A stretch of 42,601 nucleotides of DNA from Ornithinimicrobium cerasi (GCF_003702705.1 NZ_QZMN01000016.1:1-42601), one strand, 5' to 3'. Shown: positions 8,484 to 16,117, counted from the stretch's first letter. Numbers and translations: made by a program. The notes: generated by a model from the sequence alone, not told the origin.

Positions 8484-9556
8484 GATGCGCTCCTATGGGC
8501 GTTCTTGTTCGAGCGATATATTGGCCGCCGAGAACTGACATTAAGGCGGCGGCCAAGAATGTCGGCCCTTCTCAACAACCAGGCCAGCCCAGGATCAGGA
8601 GCCACACGCTTACCATGGGGTGGGCGTGGTTGACGTTGGGCCGGTACGGGGTCGCAAAGCTGTTTCAGCAGCGCAATTGACTCGTGGCGAATTACTGGTG
8701 GCAATTCGCCACCGAGCTCTTCGATGGCCCGCGAAAATCGCGGCCGCAAAGTTCCCAGGTCGCGCCTGTGGCCACTTAAGAAGTCGCGCTGGCCCTCGGA
8801 CCGGGCATCCTGCCACGAACCGACAGCCAACGCGGTCATGGGGTGACCCGTCGCTAGTTCAACCAACAGAGAGCCAAGCCCGTACAAATCTGCGTTGCGA
8901 AAGTCAGCGGCTGTACTGCCACCTTGAAACCACAGATGCTCAGGGGGTGCATAGCGAAGATCTCCGCGCCCGGAGATATATTCGATTTCCGGCAGGGAGG
9001 GAGGATTCGCAAAGTCCTTTGAACGCCCGAGATCCGCGAGGCGGACTTCACTGTTACCTTTCTGTACCATGAGCAGACAATTACTGCTCTTGAGGTCTCT
9101 ATGTGCTACCATATTCAGGTGCATTTGGTGAACGCCCTTTACTGCTCCCCTCCAGTGGTTCAGACGTTCCCCCCAAGGCAGGGCTTGTCGTCGCGTCGGA
9201 TCAACAATCAACTCTTCTAGTGCGCCTGACGCCATGGCGAGAATGTGATACTTGAAGGGAAGGGGAACGGCAACGCCATTCACCGATACGGACAACGACT
9301 CGCTGCCTGACTCAATCCAATTGATGACGCTGGTGCACCCGGAAAGTTTACACAACAACTCCCCCTCACCGTCGAACTCGGTAGCTGCTTGGGCGTCGTT
9401 ACCGGGCGTCAAGACCTTCATTGCGTACCGGCTACCGGTGCCTAAGTGCACCGCCTCAAAGACCAAGCCAAAGTGACCCTCGCCAACGCAGGCATCGAGT
9501 CTGTAGTCACCAATTACCTGGCCCGAGAGGGCTCCGACCCAGGGGCCGGCCGTCAC
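8480..9556 (-). CDS. Serine/threonine protein kinase, soluble, Hanks type
   Basis: 358 residues. Glycine loop GEGHFG (25-30), ATP-anchoring lysine in YAMKV (Lys47), catalytic loop HRDLKSSN (152-159, Asp154 and Asn159), metal-binding DLG (175-177) in place of DFG, and PPE (204-206) ahead of the F-helix region (DLYGLGSLLVELATG). All catalytic residues are present, so it should be active. The kinase core ends at about 310; the last 48 residues are basic and of unknown role. There is no transmembrane segment or PASTA domain, unlike housekeeping PknB. The GTG start overlaps the HTH gene stop and its own stop overlaps the TPR gene start, so the three genes form one tight operon. Confidence 0.88.
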   Translation of the reverse strand: MTAGPWVGALSGQVIGDYRLDACVGEGHFGLVFEAVHLGTGSRYAMKVLTPGNDAQAATEFDGEGELLCKLSGCTSVINWIESGSESLSVSVNGVAVPLPFKYHILAMASGALEELIVDPTRRQALPWGERLNHWRGAVKGVHQMHLNMVAHRDLKSSNCLLMVQKGNSEVRLADLGRSKDFANPPSLPEIEYISGRGDLRYAPPEHLWFQGGSTAADFRNADLYGLGSLLVELATGHPMTALAVGSWQDARSEGQRDFLSGHRRDLGTLRPRFSRAIEELGGELPPVIRHESIALLKQLCDPVPAQRQPRPPHGKRVAPDPGLAWLLRRADILGRRLNVSSRRPIYRSNKNAHRSAS

Positions 9557-9855
9557 TCCCTAGCCCCGCCGCCATAACGTCGTCTAAGACGATCGAGTTC
9601 TTCGGGGTGTTCTTTGAGAATTCGAATAATGTCTACGGGAACGCCACCCTGGGCGAGCGTCATGACGTCGGCAGAGACTCCGTAGTAGGCCGAGAGCCGC
9701 TCGGACAGTTCAGGCCCTAGACCCCGTTGACCACGTTCTACTCGCGACAGCTGCGAGGGGGCCACGCCAATGTCCGCCGCGGCGCTACGCAGGGAGCGTC
9801 CCTGCTCGCGGCGTAGGCTTCTTAGGAGGTTGGCGGTCGTCGGGGTCGACGTCAT
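9553..9855 (-). CDS. XRE-family HTH regulator heading the kinase-TPR operon
   Basis: 100 residues with a Cro/CI-type domain at about 7-65: LLRSLRREQGRSLRSAAADI, then GVAPSQLSRVERGQ and SERLSAYYGVSADV. The C-terminal part (IIRILKEHPEELDRLRRRYG) is a helical tail probably used for dimerisation or contact with the kinase. A perfect 10-bp inverted repeat overlies its promoter, consistent with autorepression of the whole operon. Its ATG lies about where transcription should start, so the mRNA is probably leaderless. Confidence 0.85.
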   Translation of the reverse strand: MTSTPTTANLLRSLRREQGRSLRSAAADIGVAPSQLSRVERGQRGLGPELSERLSAYYGVSADVMTLAQGGVPVDIIRILKEHPEELDRLRRRYGGGARE

Positions 9856-9861
9856 CAGATC

Positions 9862-9894
9862 AGAATACGCGGTGTTGCCATACTTGGCAACACC
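9862..9894 (-). promoter_or_regulatory. Leaderless promoter with palindromic operator of the HTH-kinase-TPR operon
   Basis: On the minus strand TTGCCA (9890-9885) and TATTCT (9867-9862) are separated by exactly 17 bp, and six bases later comes the ATG at 9855: a canonical leaderless arrangement. The inverted repeat GGTGTTGCCA (9871-9880), TACT, TGGCAACACC (9885-9894) covers the -35 box and the spacer, so a bound dimer would block RNA polymerase. The adjacent XRE protein is the obvious candidate ligand. Confidence 0.75.
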
Positions 9895-10127
9895 GTACAG
9901 GCTCCCTCACCTGCAAGCTCGGGTATGCGGAGTCGCGGCGCCGACGGGTTCCTCGTCGTGGGCGGCGCAGCAAGGCGGACGCAGCCGCTGAGGGGCGCTG
10001 TACTCGGTGTGTGAGCGATGTCCGACCCTCGCGCGTGGCCGACACCGACATATCCCGGATGAGTGCGCGCTCATCGGCGGATCCGGTCTGTCAAGCACCT
10101 CGACGACGGACGCCTTCGTACCTTGAG

Positions 10128-11255
10128 TCAGCTGGGTTGCTGGGCTTGGGCGAGGCGGGAGAGTTGCTCGGCGATGTGGGCGTCGCGGCCGAGGGCGGCG
10201 TGTTGGTAGCGGAGGGCGGCTTGGGGGGTGGAGTGGCCGATGCGGGCCATGAGTTCGGCGAGGGTGGCTCCGGTGCGGGCGGCTAGGACGGCGCCGGTGT
10301 GGCGCAGGTCGTGAATGCGCAGGTCTGGCCGGCCGGCGGCCTCTCGCGCCTTGTGCCAGTGCCGGTAGAGGGTGTTGGGGTGGACCTGGACCTCGGGGTC
10401 GGTGACCGAGGGAAAGACCAGCGCCTCGGGCGCGGGTCCGACGTGGGTGGCCAGGTGGCCGGCCAGGGTGGGGAGCAGGTGGGGTGGGATGGCCACGTCC
10501 CGCACGCCGGCGGCCGACTTGGGGGTGCCGACGGTGACCTGCCCGTTGGTGCGGACCACTCCGCGGCGTACGTGGACCACGCCGGTGGCCAGGTCCAGGT
10601 CGGCGCGGCGCAGCTCGGCCATCTCCCCGAACCGCAGACCGCACCAGGCACCCAGCAGGACCAGGGCCTGGTACCGGTCCGGCATGTGCGCCACCAGGAT
10701 CGTGAGCTGGTCCAGGGTGGCTGGTTCGACCCGGCGGGCGCGGGTGGTGGTCCCGCCGCCGCGGACCCGGCAGGGGTTCGCGGCCAGGATCTCATCGGCC
10801 ACGGCGGTGGCCAGGATCGAGCGGAGCAGGGCGTAGGCGTGGGCGCGCTGGGTGGGCCGGTGCGGGTCCAGGCCGGCGTGCCAGACCCGCACCACGGCCG
10901 GGGTGATGTCCCGCAGCGCCACGTGCTCGAACTCGGGCAGCAGGAACCGTTCCAGCAGGCGCTGGTAGAGGGCGCGGGTGCGGGGCTTGAGGTCGCGCTG
11001 GGACAACCAGGCGGCCGCGTAGGGGCCGAACGCCTCGGCGGTGCGGGCCACCTTTGCCCGCCGCGAACGTGTCGGGGACCAGGTGTCGTCCTGGATCAGG
11101 CGGCGTTCGTGGGCCAGCCACGCCTCGGCGTCGGCGCGGGTCTGGAACGTGGAAGGGGCCCGGTGGAAGTCCTGGTCCGGCCCCATGTAGAACGCCTGGT
11201 ACCGCCCGCCCGACCGGCGGCGGATGGTGCCGAAGTCACGCTTGGACCGAGTCAC
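10128..11255 (-). CDS. int: Tyrosine integrase 1
   Basis: 375 residues. The N-terminus (KRDFGTIRRRSGGRYQAFYM) is the AP2-like arm-binding domain, followed by a SAM-like core-binding domain at about 70-160. The catalytic domain carries Arg in GLRFGEM, HDLRH, GHST and the nucleophile in ALRYQH. It should integrate and excise the element; the adjacent 46-bp tRNA-proline-like sequence is the expected crossover region. It differs from integrase 2 (29293-30420) at about 21 positions by eye, so the two derive from closely related elements stacked at one target. Confidence 0.93.
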   Translation of the reverse strand: MTRSKRDFGTIRRRSGGRYQAFYMGPDQDFHRAPSTFQTRADAEAWLAHERRLIQDDTWSPTRSRRAKVARTAEAFGPYAAAWLSQRDLKPRTRALYQRLLERFLLPEFEHVALRDITPAVVRVWHAGLDPHRPTQRAHAYALLRSILATAVADEILAANPCRVRGGGTTTRARRVEPATLDQLTILVAHMPDRYQALVLLGAWCGLRFGEMAELRRADLDLATGVVHVRRGVVRTNGQVTVGTPKSAAGVRDVAIPPHLLPTLAGHLATHVGPAPEALVFPSVTDPEVQVHPNTLYRHWHKAREAAGRPDLRIHDLRHTGAVLAARTGATLAELMARIGHSTPQAALRYQHAALGRDAHIAEQLSRLAQAQQPS

Positions 11256-11392
11256 GACCCTCCTGTTCGCCGGCAGGTGGGCATAACTGGGGCATAACTG
11301 GTGTCATCTCGTGTCCTCTTGTGCCCGAACCTTTCACGCGCTACTGTACCTGTCATCGCAGGTCAGATGCTTGCGACGCAGGTCAGCCAATC

Positions 11393-11438
11393 GGTGACCG
11401 TGGCGGAGTGATCTTTTCAAATCCTGTCACCCCGACCA
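11393..11438 (+). repeat. Attachment-site repeat, copy 1 (tRNA-Pro 3'-end-like)
   Basis: 46 bp identical to 30700-30745. The last part, TTCAAATCCTGTCACCCC then GACCA, has the T-loop, T-stem and acceptor 3' strand of an actinobacterial proline tRNA gene, including CCA. The rest of a tRNA is absent, as expected for the truncated end left by integration into a tRNA gene. Confidence 0.8.
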
Positions 11439-11442
11439 GAAG

Positions 11443-11467
11443 CCGCAGGTCTCTGACCTGCGGTTTT
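11443..11467 (+). terminator. Rho-independent terminator after att copy 1
   Basis: CCGCAGGTC, loop TCT, GACCTGCGG, then TTTT, immediately after the tRNA-like 3' end. Probably the terminator that followed the ancestral tRNA gene; it differs in sequence from the one after copy 2. Confidence 0.75.
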
Positions 11468-11518
11468 GTCAGTTTTCGGTCGCCAATTCGCGTGAAACTG
11501 TCGTCTCGGGCATAACTG

Positions 11519-11974
11519 CGGCTCAAGTCAGGTGTTGACACAAGCGGCCAGGCGAGGCCAGGTTTGCACGCGCGTTATGCCCGACGCACCTCCTCCAGGT
11601 GTGTCCGGCTCGATCCGCGAGACCCCCCCGGGGCCGCAGGCGCGGGACGGCGCCGCTGTAATCCAGCGTCGGGCCGACGCACGCGACCTCGTGCATGCCC
11701 ACCACCGCACGTCCAGGCTCCCGCCGCTGCCCGGCCGCACCCCCGGCTCCACCAGCCGGCGCCCAGCCTGCCGGGAGCCGCACGGATGGTCAGCTCTCGC
11801 CACAGGACCCTCCCGCCCACGACGGTGCCAACAAGGCGACCACCCGTCGCGCGGGCCGTGCGGCGGCCGACCGGCCTCACCACTCATCCTCGGACTTGGC
11901 CCGGACGGAACCCCGCTGCTCGTACTCCTGCGGGTTCAGCCTTCCGGGGGCGAGACGCTAGTCGAAAGACTGCC
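11519..11974. other. Stretch without a supported gene at the island's left end
   Basis: Open frames run through this GC-rich interval on both strands, but their products are Arg/Pro/Gly-rich with no domain, so I regard them as shadows. It separates att copy 1 from the first copper-island gene. Confidence 0.45.
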
Positions 11975-12604
11975 TCACAGCGCCTCGTGCAGCTGCTCCA
12001 TGCGCTCGATCTCGGCCTCCTGGTCTGTGACGACCTGCTCGGCAAGCTCCTGCACGTCCGGGTGCTGCCCCTCGTCCAGGGCGGTCTGCGCCATGGTGAC
12101 GGCGCCGCGGTGGTGCTCAATCATCAGCTCCAGGAACCGGGCGTCGAACGCCTCACCCGACAGCCCCTCGAGCTCTGCCATGGCCTCCTCCTGGGACATC
12201 CCGTCCATCTCCATACCGCCGGAGTCCCCGTGGTCCATGCCAGCCATGTCGTCGTCGGCCGCGGTCGGCTCGCCCCACTGCTGCAGCCAGGACTGCATGA
12301 GCTCGATCTCAGGGCCCTGGGCCTGCTCGATCTGCCCGGCCAGCTCCTGCACCTCGGGCGTGACCGCCTCCTCCTGCGCCAGCTGCGCCATCTCGACTGC
12401 GCCCTCGTGGTGGACGATCATCATCTGTGCGAACATCGTGTCGGCCTCGTTGTGCTCCTGCGCCGCCTGCTCGGCATCCGTCGTGGTGGTAGCGGTCGAG
12501 CCGCCGCCGCCTGCGGGTTCGGTCGAGTCGCCGCAGGCGGCGAGGAAGGCGGTGACGGCCAGGGCGGCGGTCGCGAGGCGCAGGCGGGGGGTGATGATCA
12601 TCAT
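11975..12604 (-). CDS. DUF305 lipoprotein, copper-associated
   Basis: Starting at the ATG at 12604 gives 209 residues with a lipoprotein signal (LAVTAFLAAC, Cys24), a Thr/Gly-rich spacer and two DUF305 half-repeats: MFAQMMIVHHEGAVEMAQ (His65-His66) and FLELMIEHHRGAVTMAQ (His164-His165). Between them is a Met/His-rich loop MAGMDHGDSGGMEMDGM typical of copper-binding exported proteins. DUF305 proteins are four-helix, ferritin-like bundles that often accompany copper efflux genes; binding extracytoplasmic copper is the likely role. A CTTCATC-type direct repeat lies about 80 bases upstream, so it probably responds to the island's two-component system. Confidence 0.85.
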   Translation of the reverse strand: MMIITPRLRLATAALAVTAFLAACGDSTEPAGGGGSTATTTTDAEQAAQEHNEADTMFAQMMIVHHEGAVEMAQLAQEEAVTPEVQELAGQIEQAQGPEIELMQSWLQQWGEPTAADDDMAGMDHGDSGGMEMDGMSQEEAMAELEGLSGEAFDARFLELMIEHHRGAVTMAQTALDEGQHPDVQELAEQVVTDQEAEIERMEQLHEAL

Positions 12605-12684
12605 CGGGGACAGCTCCAGGGGTCGGGGACGGTGCTCAACGAGTAAACGTTGTCGCACGGTGCGGTTCCACCTGAGAGGGGGCC

Positions 12685-12706
12685 TTTCAGGAAACCTTCA
12701 TCGAAC
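12685..12706 (+). promoter_or_regulatory. 11-bp direct repeat box upstream of the DUF305 gene
   Basis: TTTCAGGAAAC then CTTCATCGAAC, an 11-bp-period tandem repeat matching boxes found upstream of five other units in the island. Here it is in reversed orientation relative to the gene it precedes. Confidence 0.5.
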
Positions 12707-12743
12707 CGACGTCGGACCTTCGTCCCGCGTGGCGCCGGGGGGG

Positions 12744-13358
12744 TCAGAGCCGGGCGGTGGCCTCGCGCAGTAGGTCGTCGGGGTCGAGCCACATCGAGGG
12801 GTAGTTGCCCTGCCACCGCTGCATCCCTTCTGCGTCGACGAGGACGAACCCGTGGCCCGGGAGCCCGGCGTGCATGCCCTTGCCGAGCGTCCCGTAGGCC
12901 TGGGACACGGCCCCGTCGTCGAGGAGGTACGGGGTGCTCACGCCGAACGCGTCCAGGTCGACCTGGATCTGGGCCGCGGTGTTCATCACGATCGGCAGGA
13001 CGACGATGCCGGCGTCGGCGAAGCCGGGGTTCTTCTCGATTTCGGCCATCTGCTGGGTGCACGACGCGCACCCGGCACCCTCGTTGAAGTAGAGGAGCAC
13101 GGGCGAGCCGCGGTAGTCGGCCAGGGACACGGTCTGCCCGGTGGTGCTCGGGAGCGTGAAGGCGGGCGCTGCCCCGCCGCCTGCCTCGTTCGTCGTCGGC
13201 CGGGCCTGCCACAGACCGAAGGCGACCACCGCCACTAGCGCGAGCAGCACAGCCAGACCCAGGAGCCGTCGGCGCTGCCGCACGCGGGTCTGGCGCTCCT
13301 TCTCGAGCCGGATCTGGGCGACGTGCGCCTGGCGACGCGCCTGCTGTGTAGCAGTCAT
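12744..13358 (-). CDS. Membrane-anchored redoxin with a CxxC motif
   Basis: The ATG at 13358 is chosen because AAGGAG stands eight bases upstream; the GTG three codons earlier sits almost on that site. 204 residues: basic N-terminus, one membrane segment (about 31-50), then an AhpC/TSA-type thioredoxin fold (APAFTLPSTTGQTVSLADYR) with GCASC (Cys97 and Cys100), and C-terminal GFVLVDAEGMQRWQ. An extracytoplasmic thiol oxidoreductase or peroxiredoxin that could take electrons from the CcdA-like protein encoded just upstream; together they would keep exported metal-binding cysteines reduced. Confidence 0.8.
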   Translation of the reverse strand: MTATQQARRQAHVAQIRLEKERQTRVRQRRRLLGLAVLLALVAVVAFGLWQARPTTNEAGGGAAPAFTLPSTTGQTVSLADYRGSPVLLYFNEGAGCASCTQQMAEIEKNPGFADAGIVVLPIVMNTAAQIQVDLDAFGVSTPYLLDDGAVSQAYGTLGKGMHAGLPGHGFVLVDAEGMQRWQGNYPSMWLDPDDLLREATARL

Positions 13359-13370
13359 GGTTTCCACTCC

Positions 13371-14303
13371 TTACCGTGGTGCGCCCGTGTGCTCGTGGCA
13401 CGGGTGCGTGGGTGCATCGTCCGCCGCCGCGGTCGTCCTGCGTGTCCGGTCGCGAAGCGTGAACCACACGAACGACGCCGCGAGGGCGAGCAGGCCCAGA
13501 CCGAGCAGCGGTTCCGGCACCGGGGCCACCCAGCCGAGGACCTGCTCCGCGGTGCGCGTGACCCCGTCGCTGGCGACACGCTGGAACCAGGTGGCGTTGC
13601 CGGTCATGGTCGTCGACCCAGCCAGGGAGATCACGGCGATCCCCATCGCGACGAAGGCGACCGCGACGGCCACGTTCACGGTGTTGGTGTGCAACGTCCG
13701 CCCACCGACGCTCCACCGCAGCGCCTTGGCCCTGCCCCACCGCCGCTCGCCCAGACCTGCCGCGTCCCAGGCGAGGGCCATGACGAAGAGCGGGATCACC
13801 ATGCCGAAGACGTACGCCATACCGAGCAGCGCTCCGCCGAGCGCGCTGCCCGAGAGCGCCGAGAGGGTCATCACGCCGGCCAGGACCGGGGCGCAGCAGC
13901 TGGAGGCGATCCCGGAGAACACACCGAGGCTGAAGAACGTGGCCGAGTCGCCCCTGGCGGTGTCCGGGGCGCGCAGCACCGAGGGCATCGACCACATGCG
14001 CCCGGACAGCGCCAGGAGACCGAGCGCGATCATGAGCAGACCGCCGGCCCAGTACAGCTGCACGTGGTACTTCGCGATCGCTCCCGCGACCAGGCTGACG
14101 CCGAGGGTGATGGGCACCAGGACGACGGCGAGTCCGGCGGCGAAGACGAAGGTGAGCGGGAGGAGGCGCCACCTGTTGTTCTTGACCGCCGCGGCGAGGT
14201 AGGCCGGGGCGAGGAAGACGATGCAGCAGGGGGCGAAGAGCGCGACCGCGCCAGCGAAGAAGGCCGCCAGGATGCTGCCCGTGGCCAGCAGCTCGGTGCC
14301 CAT
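13371..14303 (-). CDS. CcdA/DsbD-like membrane thiol transporter
   Basis: 310 residues with about seven hydrophobic segments. The first carries FAPCCIVFLAPAYL and a later one GIASSCCAPVLAG, the paired intramembrane cysteines expected in CcdA-like electron carriers, here as adjacent CC pairs. The C-terminal tail THPCHEHTGAPR is Cys/His-rich and might bind metal. Its ATG overlaps the glutaredoxin-like stop (TGATG) and it is followed after 12 bases by the redoxin start, giving a coherent reducing pathway from the cytoplasm across the membrane. Confidence 0.85.
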   Translation of the reverse strand: MGTELLATGSILAAFFAGAVALFAPCCIVFLAPAYLAAAVKNNRWRLLPLTFVFAAGLAVVLVPITLGVSLVAGAIAKYHVQLYWAGGLLMIALGLLALSGRMWSMPSVLRAPDTARGDSATFFSLGVFSGIASSCCAPVLAGVMTLSALSGSALGGALLGMAYVFGMVIPLFVMALAWDAAGLGERRWGRAKALRWSVGGRTLHTNTVNVAVAVAFVAMGIAVISLAGSTTMTGNATWFQRVASDGVTRTAEQVLGWVAPVPEPLLGLGLLALAASFVWFTLRDRTRRTTAAADDAPTHPCHEHTGAPR

Positions 14304-14617
14304 CAGCCAACCCTCGCTGACCGTAGCGCCGCGCCCAGCCGGCGTCTGGACAGACGCCCGTGCCCGAGGACCCGACCGTCCAGCAGCACCAGCGGGAACA
14401 TCGCGGGGCGGTGTTCGGCGATCAGCCTGCTCCCCTGCTCAGTCTCTGCGGGCACCACCTCGAGGTACAGCTCGCCGCGCGCTGCCCGCCTGCTCAGCTC
14501 CTGGTGCGCGTCCTCGCACAGGTGGCACGCCGAGCTGGTGAGCAGGGTGGCTCGCGGGACGGGCGTGGAGCCCGCGGCGGGTGCGGCGCCCACCCGTGCG
14601 CCGGTGAGGCGGCTCAT
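14303..14617 (-). CDS. Glutaredoxin-like thiol protein, 104 aa
   Basis: Start taken at the ATG at 14617, which overlaps the upstream gene's stop. The protein holds LLTSSACHLCEDAHQELSRR with a CHLC redox pair, a following strand YLEVVPAE, the cis-Pro region AMFPLVLLDGRVLGHGRLSR and a basic C-terminus: a short glutaredoxin/thioredoxin fold of the DUF836 type. Probable cytoplasmic partner of the CcdA-like protein encoded immediately downstream. Confidence 0.8.
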   Translation of the reverse strand: MSRLTGARVGAAPAAGSTPVPRATLLTSSACHLCEDAHQELSRRAARGELYLEVVPAETEQGSRLIAEHRPAMFPLVLLDGRVLGHGRLSRRRLGAALRSARVG

Positions 14618-14898
14618 CGGCGGGTGCCGTGCTGCATGAACAGCATCATCACGGCCATCATGCCCAGGCATGCCAGGGCGTAGACGGTGGCGCCAAGACC
14701 TGCCGAGCCGCTGAGGATCAGCAGGCCCACGATGAGCAGCATGGGCAGGCACATCAGCCACATCGCCCACCCGTGCGCGCCGTGCCCACGGGGGGCCTGG
14801 GCAGGTTCCTCGCGATCTGCCGTCACCGTCGGCAGTTGCGGGGGGCCGCTGATGCTGCCGCGCGGTCCGCTCGCGGGACCATGAGGGAACTGGTTCAT
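14614..14898 (-). CDS. Small membrane protein heading the redox operon
   Basis: 94 residues: a Pro/Gly-rich, His-containing cytoplasmic N-terminus, then two close hydrophobic helices (WAMWLMCLPMLLIVGLLIL and VYALACLGMMAVMMLFMQH) unusually rich in Met and Cys, residues that can ligand copper(I). Small two-helix proteins of this kind are often found next to copper or heavy-metal genes. It overlaps the glutaredoxin-like gene by 4 bases and is the operon's first gene; a regulatory direct repeat lies about 70 bases upstream. Confidence 0.7.
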   Translation of the reverse strand: MNQFPHGPASGPRGSISGPPQLPTVTADREEPAQAPRGHGAHGWAMWLMCLPMLLIVGLLILSGSAGLGATVYALACLGMMAVMMLFMQHGTRR

Positions 14899-14967
14899 TC
14901 CGGGCTCCTCGACTCGTGGTGGTCCTCACAGGCTCCTGCGCAGGGGTTGCCGTTTCGGCACGGGGAT

Positions 14968-14985
14968 GATGAAGTTTTGGTCAAG
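14968..14985 (-). promoter_or_regulatory. 11-bp direct repeat box between the redox operon and the CDF gene
   Basis: On the minus strand CTTGACCAAAA then CTTCATC, the same 11-bp-period tandem arrangement as at 16714 and 20043. It stands about 70 bases before the 14898 start and 52 before the divergent CDF start, so it could control both. Confidence 0.5.
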
Positions 14986-15037
14986 GTCGGACGTCGCCCG
15001 TGGGCAGTGGGGACGCCGACGAAGGGAGGTCACCCTG

Positions 15038-15964
15038 ATGGCGATGTCGCACGGTGCTCACGCCGGGGCCGAGGGGGATCGCAGGGCACTGGTCATCTCA
15101 GGCTGGCTGACCGGTGGCTACTTCGTGGTCGAGCTCGTCGTGGGGCTCTGGTCGGGGTCGGTGGCGGTGCTGTCCGACGCGTTCCACACCTTCTCGGCCG
15201 TCGGCGGGGTGCTGATCGCCCTGGCCGCGCAGCGGCTCAGTCAGCGGCCGGCGACGGCGAGGGAGACGTTCGGGTGGGGCCGGGCCGAGATCCTCGGCGC
15301 GCTGTTCAACGGGGTGTTCCTGGTCCTGATGGCGGGCTACGTCTTCTGGATGGGTGCGATGCGGCTGTCCGAGCCGGTCGAGCTGCCGACCACCGTGATG
15401 CTGTGGGTCGCCGCCGGTGGGATCGCGACCGAGGTCGTGGCGTTCTGGCTGATGTACCAGCGGCAGAAGACCAACCTGAACATGAAGGGCGCCTTCTGGC
15501 ACATCCTGCAGACGTTCGTCGGAAGCCTGATCATCGTCGTCTCCGCCCTCGTCATCCGGTTCACCGGGTTCCTGGCCATCGACCCCCTGCTCGGGATGGC
15601 GTTCGGCGTCGTGCTGCTCTGGGCCTCATGGAGCATCCTGCGCTCCTCTCTTCGGGTCCTGCTACAGGCCACCCCGGAGGGGTTCGACCTCGAGGGCGCG
15701 GTCGAGGCGCTGGCCAGCATCAAGGCGGTGGAGGACCTGCACCACGTGCACGCGTGGAGCCTGACATCCGGCCGGACGGTCTTCTCCGCGCACCTGCGGG
15801 TGGCCGACACAACCGGGAGCGACCGGGTGCTTAAGGAGGCTACGGAGGCGCTGCGCACCGGCTTCGACGTGTACTTCTCCACCCTGCAGGTCGAGCAGGA
15901 GTGCCTCGACGAGCAGGCTGCCGCTGACATCGACATCACCAGGCGCCCGCACCCCGGCAGATGA
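15038..15964 (+). CDS. CDF-family cation transporter with altered metal site
   Basis: 308 residues from an ATG with GGGAGG eight bases upstream. Six membrane segments and a cytoplasmic C-terminal domain (LHHVHAWSLTSGRTVFSAH) define a cation diffusion facilitator of the ZitB/CzcD branch. Zinc transporters of that branch use HxxxD in both TM2 and TM5. Here TM2 reads SDAFHTFSAVGG (His50, Ala54) and TM5 FWHILQTFVG (His155, Thr159), so both aspartates are replaced. Metal specificity is therefore uncertain; monovalent copper, another metal or loss of transport are all possible. Context is copper resistance. Confidence 0.85.
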   Translation: MAMSHGAHAGAEGDRRALVISGWLTGGYFVVELVVGLWSGSVAVLSDAFHTFSAVGGVLIALAAQRLSQRPATARETFGWGRAEILGALFNGVFLVLMAGYVFWMGAMRLSEPVELPTTVMLWVAAGGIATEVVAFWLMYQRQKTNLNMKGAFWHILQTFVGSLIIVVSALVIRFTGFLAIDPLLGMAFGVVLLWASWSILRSSLRVLLQATPEGFDLEGAVEALASIKAVEDLHHVHAWSLTSGRTVFSAHLRVADTTGSDRVLKEATEALRTGFDVYFSTLQVEQECLDEQAAADIDITRRPHPGR

Positions 15965-16117
15965 CGGGCGCCCGTGATCACCCGATGTCGGCGGTACCAG
16001 CCGTCGTCCGGCAGGAGCGACGCCTGCCGCACGTCGGCGCCCGGCTCATCGCGTCCTGGGCCCCCGCCTCCGGCAGCCGATGCCCACGGGGTACCCGTCC
16101 TGTGACCCGTTCCCAAC

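Larger units (their letters stand above)
11279..11518. repeat. Probable integrase arm-type sites around att copy 1
   Basis: GGGCATAACTG occurs twice head to tail at 11279-11289 and 11290-11300, and a third time across the att core at 11508-11518. CGCAGGTCAG occurs at 11357-11366 and 11377-11386, exactly two helical turns apart. Short direct repeats flanking a core are typical arm sites of tyrosine integrases. The same two repeat pairs precede att copy 2. Confidence 0.55.

Noticed and set aside
10058-10075. GATGAG-TGCGCG-CTCATC hairpin downstream of integrase 1
   Set aside because: A 6-bp stem without a U-tract is too weak to call a terminator.
11357-11386. CRISPR-like spacing of CGCAGGTCAG repeats
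   Set aside because: Only two copies, 10 bp long, next to an integrase att core; better explained as arm-type sites.
11532-12773. 413-codon rightward open frame over the DUF305 gene
   Set aside because: Ser/Pro-rich shadow of the leftward DUF305 lipoprotein, with no start signal.
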